Made by a program: the position numbers and the translations under genes | Notes under the pieces: generated by a model | Told to the model about the DNA's origin: nothing | What the model saw: only the letters and a program-made list of their open reading frames with translations | Databases searched by the model: none | NCBI RefSeq assembly: GCF_001270745.1 | Contig: NZ_KQ434755.1 | Location: forward strand, 1 to 64,000 | Direction: 5' to 3' | DNA from: Jiangella muralis | Lineage (GTDB): Bacteria; Actinomycetota; Actinomycetes; Jiangellales; Jiangellaceae | DNA: 64,000 nucleotides | Shown: positions 1-8,447 of the stretch, in pieces | Layout of the letters: each line of letters begins with the position of its first letter | Numbering within the stretch: position 1 is the stretch's first letter

Positions 1-111
1 GAGGCTGACGCCGAACGTCTCGGCCAGCTGGCTCGCGGTGACCGAGCCCTCGCGCAGCACGTGATCGGCGATCTGGTCCTGGCGCGCGTTGCGTGTGGTC
101 CGGCCGGTCAT
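1..111 (-). CDS. DeoR-family transcriptional regulator, N-terminus only
   Basis: Only the first 37 codons are inside the window; the gene continues past the left edge. The visible residues include QDQIADHVLREGSVTASQLA followed by ETFGVS, the winged-helix start typical of DeoR-type sugar regulators (known family feature). The ATG at 111-109 overlaps the TGA of the upstream histidine phosphatase (ATGA), so the two are probably translationally coupled. DeoR proteins usually sense a sugar phosphate; the ligand and targets cannot be seen here. Confidence 0.8.
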   Translation of the reverse strand, partial: MTGRTTRNARQDQIADHVLREGSVTASQLAETFGVSL

Positions 112-749
112 GATGCGGTCCGGAGGTAGTGGCCGCGGGTGACCGTGTGGTTGTAGTGGTCGAGCGTGACGGTGCCGCCGGCGCCGAAGGAGATGCGGAT
201 GGTGGCAGTCGGTTCCGGGCCGCGGAGCGCGGTGCGATAGGTGCGCAGCGGGATGCCGGCGAGCCGGCAGACGACTAGTTGCATGAGCGTGTTGTGGCAG
301 ATCACCAGGACATTCTGGTCCGGATGCCGATCGACGGCCTCACGCAGCGCCCGCTCCGCTCGGTCGGCGGCCGCTTCGGGGTGCTCGCCACCTGGGAGGT
401 GATGGGCGACGGGGTCGAGCTCGAACGCGGCGACGGCATCGGGGTCGATCGCGCGCAGTTCGGCCAGGGTCCTGCCCTCGGCGGCGCCGAAGTCGAGCTC
501 GCGCAGCCGCGGATCGGTGTGAACGGCCAGCCCGGTGACCGCGGCGACGGCGGCAGCGGTCTGGCGGGCGCGGAGCAGGTCGGACGCGTAGAGGGCGTCC
601 GGCGCATCGGCGCCGCGCTGGGCGGCGGCGAGGACGGCGGCCTGCTGGTGTCCGACGTCGTCGAGCTTGAGGTCGCTGGAGCCGATGTAGCGGCTGCCCT
701 CGTTCCACGTGGTGCGGCCGTGCCGGGCCAGCGTGATGGTGGTGGTCAT
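108..749 (-). CDS. Histidine phosphatase family protein (phosphoglycerate-mutase-like)
   Basis: A 213-residue protein with the phosphohistidine motif LARHGRTTWNEG at residues 7-18 and the second catalytic His in VICHNTLMQLVV near residue 150, both hallmarks of the histidine phosphatase superfamily. Length fits single-domain cytosolic members that dephosphorylate small phosphoesters. The substrate cannot be told; the neighbouring DeoR gene, co-directional and overlapping by 4 bp, points to sugar-phosphate metabolism. The start ATG has only a weak purine-rich stretch upstream. Confidence 0.85.
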   Translation of the reverse strand: MTTTITLARHGRTTWNEGSRYIGSSDLKLDDVGHQQAAVLAAAQRGADAPDALYASDLLRARQTAAAVAAVTGLAVHTDPRLRELDFGAAEGRTLAELRAIDPDAVAAFELDPVAHHLPGGEHPEAAADRAERALREAVDRHPDQNVLVICHNTLMQLVVCRLAGIPLRTYRTALRGPEPTATIRISFGAGGTVTLDHYNHTVTRGHYLRTAS

Positions 750-1375
750 GGGCCTACCCGTTCAGCCGAGGCGTGGCAGTCGTCGGAGCGGTGCCGACCC
801 AGATGACGTCCGCCGGCCTCGACTCCATGGGCACTCCGCCTGCTCAATGTCCGTTCCTAGCCGCACGATATCTCATAATTAACACCATGATTCGTTAGGA
901 AGCGTCAAGCGGTTGCGGAGAAGGCGCACGTTCGCTTCGCTTCGGGCTCGACAGTCGAGAGGGCGAGGCCGTCTCGTGGTGCGAGTGCTGTCGCCAGCGC
1001 CGGGAAACCAGATGGTCAGAGGCGTTTGAGCAACTCGGTGGCGAAAATGCTTGCCACCATCTCATTCCAGACGTTAAGTTACCGCACCAAGTGTTAGATA
1101 CGCCTGTCCCGCCCATCGATCCGATGGCGACTGTCACGTCGGAGGCGCTTGTGGGGAGTCGAACGGTCATGTGGGCGCACCGCGGCTCTCCGGCCGCGGA
1201 GCCCGAGAACACCCTGGTCTTGTTCCGGCACGCCGTCGACGAGGGCGCGGACGTCGTGGCCGAGCTGGTTCTGCTCGTCCCGTCCGCGCCCGTCGGGCTG
1301 ATCGCGTCGGCCGGCACCACCCACACCCCGGCGGCGCAGGCGCACCGCCGGGGCGTGATCATGACGCGGGTCCTC
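750..1375. other. Intergenic stretch with one gene fragment
   Basis: No intact gene is visible. An AT-rich patch at about 865-900 is the most likely place for the promoter of the leftward histidine phosphatase operon. The middle holds a short fragment of a glycerophosphodiester phosphodiesterase (separate entry). The rest looks like decayed coding sequence with no recognisable product. Confidence 0.5.
1169..1264 (+). pseudogene. Glycerophosphodiester phosphodiesterase fragment
   Basis: About 30 codons read MWAHRGSPAAEPENTLVLF then RHAVDEGADVV, matching the N-terminal motif of GDPD-family enzymes (AHRG, PENT, AF..A...GAD), in which the His and Arg/Glu bind the substrate and metal. After this the frame stays open but loses all family similarity and runs antisense to the next gene. 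It is a remnant, not a working enzyme. Confidence 0.6.
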
Positions 1376-2281
1376 TCAGAGCGGGAACCACCCGGTGCGG
1401 AAATGCCAGGGGCGACCCGCACGAACATGGGTCACCAGGGCGCGCTGCAGCGAGGTGTCCTGCGCGAGCGCGTCCAGCCAGGTGGCCGGGCGCTTGAAGA
1501 CGAACTCGATGACGGTGTCCGCGCAGTCCGGGCCGGTGCCCGGCGCGAGCTCGAACCGGCGCTGGAAGGTCAGGATGTTGGAGTCGTCCGCGAGGTAGGA
1601 CCGCAACTGTGGATCCAGCACCCACGAGGTGCAGACGCCGAACCGGTAGTCCTCGTGCCCGAACTCACGCCGGAAGAAGGTGGTGGCGGCGGCGATGGAC
1701 TCGTCGCAGGCCGCTGCGGTCAGCCGCCCTTCGGGGATGTGCAGGGCCAGCACGGGCTCGCCTCTGACGGGGCTCGTGGCGCCGCCTCCGGGAACGTCGC
1801 CTTCGAAGTAGGTCCGCTCGACGTGGAGCCTGCCGAAGTCGAAGATCGTGGCGCGGAAGTGCCGGGTCAGCCAGTTCTGCCCGCTGAGTCCGGCGGCGCC
1901 GTGCAGAGATCTGTGCGCGGCCACCTGGGCGGCGAGGTTGGCCAGGACCCGGCTGCCATCTCGTCGCGTCACGCCGTGGCGCTCGTGGAACGCGCGCACC
2001 GCGGGAAGGGCCGACAGGAACACCCAGACGTAGAGCAGGTTCCCGACCCGCTCGTGCGGCGGGCCGATATCGGGCCACGCCGGCAGCGGCCGTGGGTCGC
2101 CCAGGTGCGTGAGCAGGTCGCGGCGCCGTTCCTCGAGCACCGCCATCAGGTCCTGCGCGGCTTCCAGCTCCGGACGAGCCGCCAGCACGGCGAGGCGGTC
2201 GTCCTCGGCGACGCCGAGCTCGGCCAGCCAGGCTTCGGCCTGCTCCGCCGAGGGGAGCACCGCACCTTCGGGTTCGTGCAT
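1376..2281 (-). CDS. GNAT-like acyltransferase-domain protein
   Basis: A 301-residue protein of the actinobacterial type annotated as acyltransferase domain-containing protein (an N-terminal helical domain followed by a GNAT-like C-terminal domain). Recognisable stretches are LSGQNWLTRHFRATIFDFGR around residue 155 and the C-terminal VLALHIPEG segment. No substrate is known for the family. It runs opposite to the downstream sugar operon and has its own promoter region between 2282 and 2428. Assignment is from overall resemblance rather than from catalytic residues. Confidence 0.6.
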   Translation of the reverse strand: MHEPEGAVLPSAEQAEAWLAELGVAEDDRLAVLAARPELEAAQDLMAVLEERRRDLLTHLGDPRPLPAWPDIGPPHERVGNLLYVWVFLSALPAVRAFHERHGVTRRDGSRVLANLAAQVAAHRSLHGAAGLSGQNWLTRHFRATIFDFGRLHVERTYFEGDVPGGGATSPVRGEPVLALHIPEGRLTAAACDESIAAATTFFRREFGHEDYRFGVCTSWVLDPQLRSYLADDSNILTFQRRFELAPGTGPDCADTVIEFVFKRPATWLDALAQDTSLQRALVTHVRAGRPWHFRTGWFPL

Positions 2282-2391
2282 GGTCCCTGATCACCTTTTC
2301 TCGTCCGGTTCCTGAGCGAGGCGGTACCGCACCACTCATTTTTTTTCGCCGTCTCCGCCGCAACACTTTACGTTCCCAACTCCGAATTTAT

Positions 2392-2407
2392 CTTCGAAAT
2401 ATCGAAG
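2392..2407. promoter_or_regulatory. Putative operator, 16-bp palindrome
   Basis: CTTCGA-AATA-TCGAAG is a perfect 6-bp inverted repeat with a 4-bp spacer, 22 bp before the start of the binding-protein gene. A site with 13 of 16 identical bases lies at 6490-6505 in front of the permease genes. Size and symmetry fit a LacI/ROK/DeoR-type repressor site; the regulator is not identified. Confidence 0.5.
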
Positions 2408-2428
2408 AACTAGACGACAGGAGTTCCA

Positions 2429-3802
2429 GTGCTCACTCCCACGCAGATCACCACGCAGTTGTCTCGTCGCCGGGTCCTTCAGATCGGCGGCGCCGCAGGG
2501 CTGGCGGCCTTCCTCGGGTCCTGCGGCCTCGGCGAGAACACCAGCGGCAACTCCGGCGGAGGAGGCGGCAAGCTCGACCTGTGGCTGACGCCCAACGCCT
2601 CGCCCGAGGCCATGAAGGCGTTCACCGACGAGATGGCCGCCGGCATCAGGGAGTCCTCGGGTGGCGAGATCACCGCGAGCAGCCTCGTCATCCCATGGGA
2701 GAACGCCCTGACGAAGTACACCGCGGGGTTCTCGGGCAACAACCCGCCCGACGTGAGCTACCAGATCATCCCGTGGATGAACAAGTGGCGCGAGACCGGC
2801 GTGCTCGCCGACATCCGCGAGCTCGCCGGCGACGACGATCTCGCCTCCTTCACCCAGGGACAGCCGCAGTCCTACCTGGACGCCGCTACCGGCCCGGACG
2901 GTGAGCTGTACGCCGTCCCGTTCACGCAGGGGTTCCAGCCGCTCGGCCTCAACGCCGCGATCTGGGAGAAGGCCGGGCAGCCGCCGCTGCCGACGACGTT
3001 CGAGGAGATGATCGGTTTCGCCGAGGCGCTGACCTTCGACACCAGCGGGCGCAACCTCAAGGACCCGGGCTTCGACGCCGAGAACGTCGAGCACTGGGGG
3101 ATGGCGTGGTCGAGCATCCCGACCCAGGAGGACAACTGGGTCTGGCAGTACTTCTGGGGCTACGGCAGCGACTACATCAACGAGGCGCGCGACGACATCG
3201 GCTTCGACACCCCTGAGGGCCGGGAGGCCCTGGAGGTGATGAAGCGGCTCGTGGATTCCGGCGCCGTCGTTCCGCAGGGCACCTTCGCCGACGACGCGCG
3301 CTGGAGCCAGGCCACCATCTCGGGCAAGGCGGGGATGCAGTGGATGCCGCCGCTGTCGGAGGAACTGTGCACGCAGTATCCCGACGCGCAGCTGAAGGTC
3401 GTCCCGCTGCCGGGCGGGCCGGAGGGGCGCAACATCGTCGCCGGTTGCGGCTACTGGGCGGTCGCGGCGAAGAGCGACGACGTCGAAGCGGCCTACGAGT
3501 TCGCGAAGTTCCTGCTCCAGCCCGAGCAGGCCGACCGCTACATCCGCATGATCCTGGGTCAGCCGACCCGCCCGGTCGAGGGGAACTTCTACGAGGAGCC
3601 GCTCGCCGACCCGAGGATGAACACCTTTCTGAACGAGGCCACCGAGTACGGCCAGTACGCCCGGGCCACCCTGGTGCTGCCGTACCAGCCGCAGGAGTTC
3701 CTCATCGGCAAGATCAACGACTACCTGTTCAACGGCCAGCCCCTCGACGCCATGATCTCCGAGGCCTCCGCGGGCATCCGGCAGATGGCCAGCACCGCTT
3801 GA
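2429..3802 (+). CDS. Sugar ABC transporter substrate-binding lipoprotein
   Basis: A 457-residue CUT1-type extracellular solute-binding protein. The N-terminus has an RRR plus hydrophobic stretch and a lipobox ending in FLGSC (Cys near residue 31), so it is probably exported, possibly by Tat, and lipid-anchored. Mature features such as the WLTPNASPEAMKAF segment and the C-terminal FLIGKINDYLFNGQP fit family 1 sugar-binding proteins. The start is GTG at 2429, preceded by ACAGGAG. It opens a cluster whose permeases lie at 6590-8408; three enzyme or secreted genes come between. No ATPase is present, as usual for actinobacterial CUT1 systems that share an MsiK-type ATPase. Confidence 0.88.
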   Translation: MLTPTQITTQLSRRRVLQIGGAAGLAAFLGSCGLGENTSGNSGGGGGKLDLWLTPNASPEAMKAFTDEMAAGIRESSGGEITASSLVIPWENALTKYTAGFSGNNPPDVSYQIIPWMNKWRETGVLADIRELAGDDDLASFTQGQPQSYLDAATGPDGELYAVPFTQGFQPLGLNAAIWEKAGQPPLPTTFEEMIGFAEALTFDTSGRNLKDPGFDAENVEHWGMAWSSIPTQEDNWVWQYFWGYGSDYINEARDDIGFDTPEGREALEVMKRLVDSGAVVPQGTFADDARWSQATISGKAGMQWMPPLSEELCTQYPDAQLKVVPLPGGPEGRNIVAGCGYWAVAAKSDDVEAAYEFAKFLLQPEQADRYIRMILGQPTRPVEGNFYEEPLADPRMNTFLNEATEYGQYARATLVLPYQPQEFLIGKINDYLFNGQPLDAMISEASAGIRQMASTA

Positions 3803-3878
3803 CCCAGCGCCGACGGTGGCAGCCGCTGCTGTCGCACCCCTCCGTTCCCCTCCAGGACACCCGAGCCGAGGACCGACC

Positions 3879-5492
3879 ATGACACCTGACGACACTGTCG
3901 AACCGAGACCGACACAGAGCCAGCTCCTTGCCGCACGATGGGGGCGCCGGCGGTTCCTCACCGTCTCCGGCGCCGCGGCCGCGCTGGCCCTCGGCGGCTC
4001 CCTGGCGGCGGCCGACACCTCGCCCCAGCGTGCCCGGCTGCCCTACCCGTTCACGCTGGGAGTGGCGTCCGGCGACCCCCTCGCCGACGGCGTCGTGCTC
4101 TGGACCCGCCTGGCGCCGGACCCCCTCGCCATGTTCGGCGGTATGGACGGGCGCCTCTCGGTGCCGGTCGAGTGGGAGGTCGCCGAGGACGAGGCGTTCC
4201 GGCGTGTGGTGCGCCGCGGCACCGCGCTGGCTCGGCCCGAGTTCGCCTACGCGGTCCACGTGGACGTGCGCGGGCTGCGGCCGTCGGCACACTACTTCTA
4301 CCGCTTCCGGGCCGGCGACCACCTCTCGCAGCCGGGGCGGACGAAGACGGCTCCGGCGCGCGATGTCCCCGCGTCGTCCATGCGATTCGCCTTCGTGTCG
4401 TGTCAGCACCGGGTGGTCGGCTACTACACCGCCTACCAGCACCTGACCGGGGAGGACCTCGACGTCGTGCTCCACCTCGGCGACTACATCTACGAGGGTG
4501 CTGACCAGGGCAGTCTCGGACGCGGACACTTCCCGGAGCGCACGCTGCTCACGCTCGACGACTACCGGGCGCGCTATGCGCAGTACAAGACCGACCCGGA
4601 CCTCCAAGCGGCGCACGCCGCGTTCCCCTGGATCGTCACCATGGACGACCACGAGGTTCTGTCCAACTGGGCGTCGGACTACTCGTACTACTACCCACAG
4701 GAGGCGCAGGACGCTTTCGTCGTCAGGCGGGCGAATGCGTTCCGCGCCTACTGGGAGCACATGCCGCTGCGCCTCGCACAGCTGCCGGCCGGACCCGATA
4801 TGCCGCTCCACCGGCGGTTCGACTACGGAGGCCTGGCCCGGTTCAACGTCCTCGACACCCGCCAGTACCGCAGCGACCAGGCCAACGGCGACGGCATCAA
4901 GCCACCCAGCGACGAGAGCCGCGATCCGAACCGGACCATGCTCGGCGACACCCAGGAACAGTGGCTGCTCGACGGTCTGGCCGGCTCCGGCGCCACCTGG
5001 AACGTGCTCGCCCAGCAGGTCTTCTTCTCGCAGCTGGACCTCAACGTCGCCGATGACAAGGAGTCCTACGAGATGGACGCCTGGGACGGCTACGAGGCCA
5101 GCCGCGACCGCATCGTCGACTTCGTCCAGGACCGGGGCATCGGCAATCCCGTCGTCCTGACCGGCGACGTCCACGCGAACAACGCCTGCGAGATCAAGGC
5201 CGACTTCGACGACCCCGACTCGGCCACCATCGGGACGGAGTTCGTCGGCACCTCGATCAGCAGCTCCGGCGACGGCCGCGACACCGATCCGGGCCGGGAC
5301 GCCCTCGCTTCACAGCTGCCGCACATCCCGTACTACAACGTGCAGCGCGGATACGTGCGCTGCGAGCTGACTCCGCAGCTGTGGCGCACCGACTTCAAGG
5401 TCCTCTCCTACGTGAGCCGGCCCGGTTCACCGCTGCGCACCGACGCGACGTTCTACGTCGAAAGTGGCCGCCCGGGTCTGCGGCCCGCCTGA
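3879..5492 (+). CDS. phoD: PhoD-family alkaline phosphatase, Tat-exported
   Basis: A 537-residue metallophosphoesterase. A twin-arginine signal (RWGRRRFLTVSGAAAALALGG) sits at residues 20-40, followed by the N-terminal PhoD domain beginning LPYPFTLGVASGDPLADGVVLW and the metallophosphatase core with VLHLGDYIYE, TMDDHEV and LTGDVHAN, which carry the expected metal ligands. PhoD enzymes release phosphate from phosphodiesters and monoesters outside the cell, usually with Ca/Fe. ATG 3879 is preferred to an upstream in-frame start because it places the Tat motif near the N-terminus. It lies 76 bp after the sugar-binding protein, so it is probably co-transcribed. Confidence 0.88.
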   Translation: MTPDDTVEPRPTQSQLLAARWGRRRFLTVSGAAAALALGGSLAAADTSPQRARLPYPFTLGVASGDPLADGVVLWTRLAPDPLAMFGGMDGRLSVPVEWEVAEDEAFRRVVRRGTALARPEFAYAVHVDVRGLRPSAHYFYRFRAGDHLSQPGRTKTAPARDVPASSMRFAFVSCQHRVVGYYTAYQHLTGEDLDVVLHLGDYIYEGADQGSLGRGHFPERTLLTLDDYRARYAQYKTDPDLQAAHAAFPWIVTMDDHEVLSNWASDYSYYYPQEAQDAFVVRRANAFRAYWEHMPLRLAQLPAGPDMPLHRRFDYGGLARFNVLDTRQYRSDQANGDGIKPPSDESRDPNRTMLGDTQEQWLLDGLAGSGATWNVLAQQVFFSQLDLNVADDKESYEMDAWDGYEASRDRIVDFVQDRGIGNPVVLTGDVHANNACEIKADFDDPDSATIGTEFVGTSISSSGDGRDTDPGRDALASQLPHIPYYNVQRGYVRCELTPQLWRTDFKVLSYVSRPGSPLRTDATFYVESGRPGLRPA

Positions 5493-5536
5493 TGCCGGAC
5501 CGCCCTCGCCCACCCCGCCTCACATCAGGAGCCACC

Positions 5537-6421
5537 ATGCCCCACGTCCAGCAGAGCGGGCGCCGAACGCGCACCGTCCTCGCGTTCAGTGCCTCCGCCA
5601 CCGTCATCGCGTTCGGAATCCTCGCGGTCGTCGCCCCGCGAGGCGACAGCGCTCCGGCCGGGCCGGCACCGTCGGCGCCGGTCGAGCTCACCGCCGGCCC
5701 GGAGCGGCTCGACGTCGCGCCCGGGCTCTGCGCCCCGTCGACAGCACAGATCGGCGTCCGGAGCCTGGAGGGCGAGAAGGCCTACCCGACCGTGCGGATC
5801 GATGCGCCGACTCCGGTCAGGCTCTCGCGCACCACCTTCACCACCTATGCGCCTGCCGAGTACCCGGCCCTGACCCCGGTCGACCTGGTGGTCCCCGGCG
5901 ACACCCCGGCGGGGGAGTACGACCTGTCGGTGCAGTCGGGCGACGCGAGGCTGACCATTCCGGTGACCGTGACGGAGCGCGGTTCCGGGCCGGACGCCAA
6001 CGTGGCCCGCGGCCAGGAGACCGTGGCGTCCACGGTCGGCAACCTCACCGCTGCCTGCGGCGTGGTGGACGGCAACCACACCTACACGCTCGAGGGCTTC
6101 AACCGGCCGCCGACGGCGTGGGCCGACGGCTCACCCGGGGTCTTCCCGGACGAGCTCGAGACGCGCTTCGCTCGCCCGGCACAGGTCAGCCGCGTGGTCG
6201 TCCACACCCATGCGGAGTCGAGGTTCGCCCTGCGCGACTGGGACGTCGCGCTGCACACGGAGGCCGGCTGGACGACGGTGGCATCGGTGCGCGGCCACAC
6301 CGCCGGCGGTGCGACCTCCACCTTCCCGACCGTGCGGGCGGACGCGGTGCGGATCACCGCCCTCGCGACCAACGGCTACGCCCACGCGATCGTGACGGAG
6401 GTCGAGGCCTACGGACCCTAG
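5537..6421 (+). CDS. Secreted protein with discoidin (F5/8 type C)-like C-terminal domain
   Basis: A 294-residue protein starting at ATG 5537 behind AGGAGCCACC. Residues 10-32 form a hydrophobic signal or anchor segment. The middle is a beta-rich immunoglobulin-like stretch. The C-terminal about 150 residues (from NVARGQETVASTVGN through TEVEAYGP) have the pattern of discoidin/galactose-binding domains: an opening A.G...ATAS-like strand, a DG region, and a closing I.EVE.YG. These domains bind sugars or surfaces. Catalytic residues are not evident, so a carbohydrate-binding or surface role is inferred. Confidence 0.6.
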   Translation: MPHVQQSGRRTRTVLAFSASATVIAFGILAVVAPRGDSAPAGPAPSAPVELTAGPERLDVAPGLCAPSTAQIGVRSLEGEKAYPTVRIDAPTPVRLSRTTFTTYAPAEYPALTPVDLVVPGDTPAGEYDLSVQSGDARLTIPVTVTERGSGPDANVARGQETVASTVGNLTAACGVVDGNHTYTLEGFNRPPTAWADGSPGVFPDELETRFARPAQVSRVVVHTHAESRFALRDWDVALHTEAGWTTVASVRGHTAGGATSTFPTVRADAVRITALATNGYAHAIVTEVEAYGP

Positions 6422-6489
6422 TCCGCGCCCGCGCGTAGCGAGGGCCGTCGCGTTGGAGGTACGTCATTTTCCCGATATATCAAACACAT

Positions 6490-6505
6490 CTTCGGTATAT
6501 GGAAG
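6490..6505. promoter_or_regulatory. Putative operator, second copy
   Basis: CTTCGGTATATGGAAG matches the palindrome at 2392-2407 at 13 of 16 positions, including both outer CTTC/GAAG arms and the central ATAT. It lies in the AT-rich intergenic region ahead of the permease genes, suggesting that both transcription units answer to one regulator. Confidence 0.45.
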
Positions 6506-6521
6506 AGATTGAGGAGGCGTG

Positions 6522-6593
6522 GTGAAGGTCGACAACCGAGTGGTCCGGTGCGATGTCGGCTCCAGCAGCCGTCGGACAGGAACCACGCCATGA
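6522..6593 (+). CDS. Possible 23-codon leader ORF coupled to the permease
   Basis: A GTG at 6522 lies 4 bp after a very strong Shine-Dalgarno sequence (GAGGAGG, 6511-6517) and opens a 23-codon frame (MKVDNRVVRCDVGSSSRRTG plus TTP). Its TGA overlaps the ATG of the permease gene (ATGA at 6590-6593). The permease itself has a weaker ribosome site. The arrangement suggests translational coupling; whether the peptide matters is unknown. Confidence 0.35.
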   Translation: MKVDNRVVRCDVGSSSRRTGTTP

Positions 6594-7558
6594 CGCCCGC
6601 GAGCGCCGGCGTGCCCGTCCTCGCCACCGCCGCGACCCGGCCGGCGGAGTCCGGCACGGGTGGGACGGACCGCGGCCGGCGGCGCCGGCGGCGTCTCGGC
6701 GAGCTGGGGCCGCCACTGCCCTTTCTGGTGGCCAAGGTGCTGCTCTTCGGAACGTTCATCGCGTTCCCCTTCGTCTACACCGTCTATCTCACCTTCCAGC
6801 GCGGTTCGCTGCTCTCCGGACTGACGTTCGCCGGGCTCGAGAACTACCGCAACGTGCTGCGCGACACCCTGTTCCACGAGACGTTGCGCAACACGGCGCT
6901 GTTCATGGTGGTGGTCATCCCGCTGACCATCGTTGTCACGTGTGCGGTCGGGCTCCTGTTGTCGAGCCGGATCCGCGGCATGGGGGTCTACCGGTCGCTG
7001 ATCTACACACCGTCGCTGCTCTCGATCGTGGTCGCCGGCCTCATCTGGAAGATGCTCATCGATGGCGAGACCGGCCCGCTGGACCGCTTCACCAGCGGTG
7101 TGCTCGGCCTCGACGTGCCCTGGCTGACCGATGGCACGACCGCCATCGTGTTCCTCTCGGTGGTCACGCTGTGGACCAGCATCGGCTTCTACTCGCTCCT
7201 CTTCATGGCGGCGTTCAACAACGTCGACCTCGACGTCGTCGACGCCGCCCGCATCGACGGAGCCGGCGGCTGGCAGATCCTGATGAAGATCAAACTCCCG
7301 CTCATCAGGCCGGTGGCCCAAGTGGTGCTGGTGCTCGTCACCATCAACGCGGTGCAGCTGTTCGACCTGGTCTACGTGATGACGCAGGGCGGTCCGGGCA
7401 CGGCGACCTACACGGCCATGTGGTACGTCTACCAGAACGCCTTCAACGGTGGCAGCGTCCCGTACGCCGCCACGATGAGCCTGGTGCTGCTCCTGATCAC
7501 GGCGATCATCGCCGGGATCTTCATCAGCCGAAGCAGGTCGGAGGCCGACGATGTCTAG
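6590..7558 (+). CDS. Sugar ABC transporter permease (MalF/UgpA type)
   Basis: A 322-residue membrane protein with about six transmembrane helices. The cytoplasmic EAA-type loop reads VVDAARIDGAGGWQILMKIKLPLI, the contact site for the ATPase. The start at ATG 6590 gives a typical short cytoplasmic N-terminus; a leader ORF overlaps it. The stop overlaps the next permease (ATG at 7551). With the binding protein at 2429 it should form an importer for a mono- or oligosaccharide. Confidence 0.9.
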   Translation: MTPASAGVPVLATAATRPAESGTGGTDRGRRRRRRLGELGPPLPFLVAKVLLFGTFIAFPFVYTVYLTFQRGSLLSGLTFAGLENYRNVLRDTLFHETLRNTALFMVVVIPLTIVVTCAVGLLLSSRIRGMGVYRSLIYTPSLLSIVVAGLIWKMLIDGETGPLDRFTSGVLGLDVPWLTDGTTAIVFLSVVTLWTSIGFYSLLFMAAFNNVDLDVVDAARIDGAGGWQILMKIKLPLIRPVAQVVLVLVTINAVQLFDLVYVMTQGGPGTATYTAMWYVYQNAFNGGSVPYAATMSLVLLLITAIIAGIFISRSRSEADDV

Positions 7559-8408
7559 TGCCACCGCAACCGGCCGGCCCGCCGTCAGGGCACGCCGGAA
7601 TACCCGGCGAGGCGCGCAGGCCGCCGCCGTCCACCTGGCGGCCATCGTGACGTCGTTCGTCTGTGCCGGCCCGGTCATGCTCCTGATCGTCGCCTCGCTG
7701 CACGACTCCGTCTTCGCCGACTTCTCCCTCACCGACCTCACGGTCGCGAACTACGAGCAGCTGCTGTCCAACGCCGTCTTCCTGCGCTGGATCGTCAACA
7801 GCCTCCTCGTGGCGCTGGCCGTCACGGCACTCACGGTCGCCGTCGATGTGCTCGCGGCGTACGCGTTCGCGAAGATGCGCTTCGCCGGCCGCGACGTCAC
7901 CTTCCGGATCATGCTGGCCACGATGATGTTGCCGTTCTCGGCCACCCTGGTGCCGGTCTACCTCCTGGCCTCCGAATTCGGCATGATCGACCGCTACAGC
8001 GGGCTCATCATCCCGGCCCTCGCGGGGCCGCTGGGTGTGTACCTGCTCCGCCAGTTCATCAGGGGCATCCCCGACTCCCTGCTCGAGGCCGCCCGCATCG
8101 ACGGCGCCGGCCACGGGGGCATCTTCGCCAGGATCGTCCTGCCCCTGTGTCGCCAGCCCATGGCGGTGCTGGCCATCTTCACCTTCGTGGCCAACTGGAA
8201 CACGTTCCTGTGGCCGCTGCTCATGGCGCAGAGCGAGCACATGATGACCCTGCCGGTCGGCATCGCCACCACGAACACGCAGTTCGCGCAGAACATCTCG
8301 ATGCTCACCGCGGGCGCGGTCATCAGCATCGTGCCGATGGCATTGCTCTTCGCCGCCTTCCAGCGCCATTTCATCGGCGGCGTCCTCGCCGGCGCCGTGA
8401 AGTCCTGA
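7551..8408 (+). CDS. Sugar ABC transporter permease (MalG/UgpE type)
   Basis: A 285-residue permease with six predicted helices and the EAA loop SLLEAARIDGAGHGGIFARI, followed by VLPLCRQPMAVLAIF. It overlaps the preceding permease by 8 bp and ends MalG-like with FQRHFIGGVLAGAVKS. It is the second half of the heterodimeric CUT1 channel. No ATP-binding subunit is encoded nearby. Confidence 0.92.
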   Translation: MSSATATGRPAVRARRNTRRGAQAAAVHLAAIVTSFVCAGPVMLLIVASLHDSVFADFSLTDLTVANYEQLLSNAVFLRWIVNSLLVALAVTALTVAVDVLAAYAFAKMRFAGRDVTFRIMLATMMLPFSATLVPVYLLASEFGMIDRYSGLIIPALAGPLGVYLLRQFIRGIPDSLLEAARIDGAGHGGIFARIVLPLCRQPMAVLAIFTFVANWNTFLWPLLMAQSEHMMTLPVGIATTNTQFAQNISMLTAGAVISIVPMALLFAAFQRHFIGGVLAGAVKS

Positions 8409-8447
8409 CCCATCCACACCACGTCCGCCCACCTGAAAGGTAGATCC

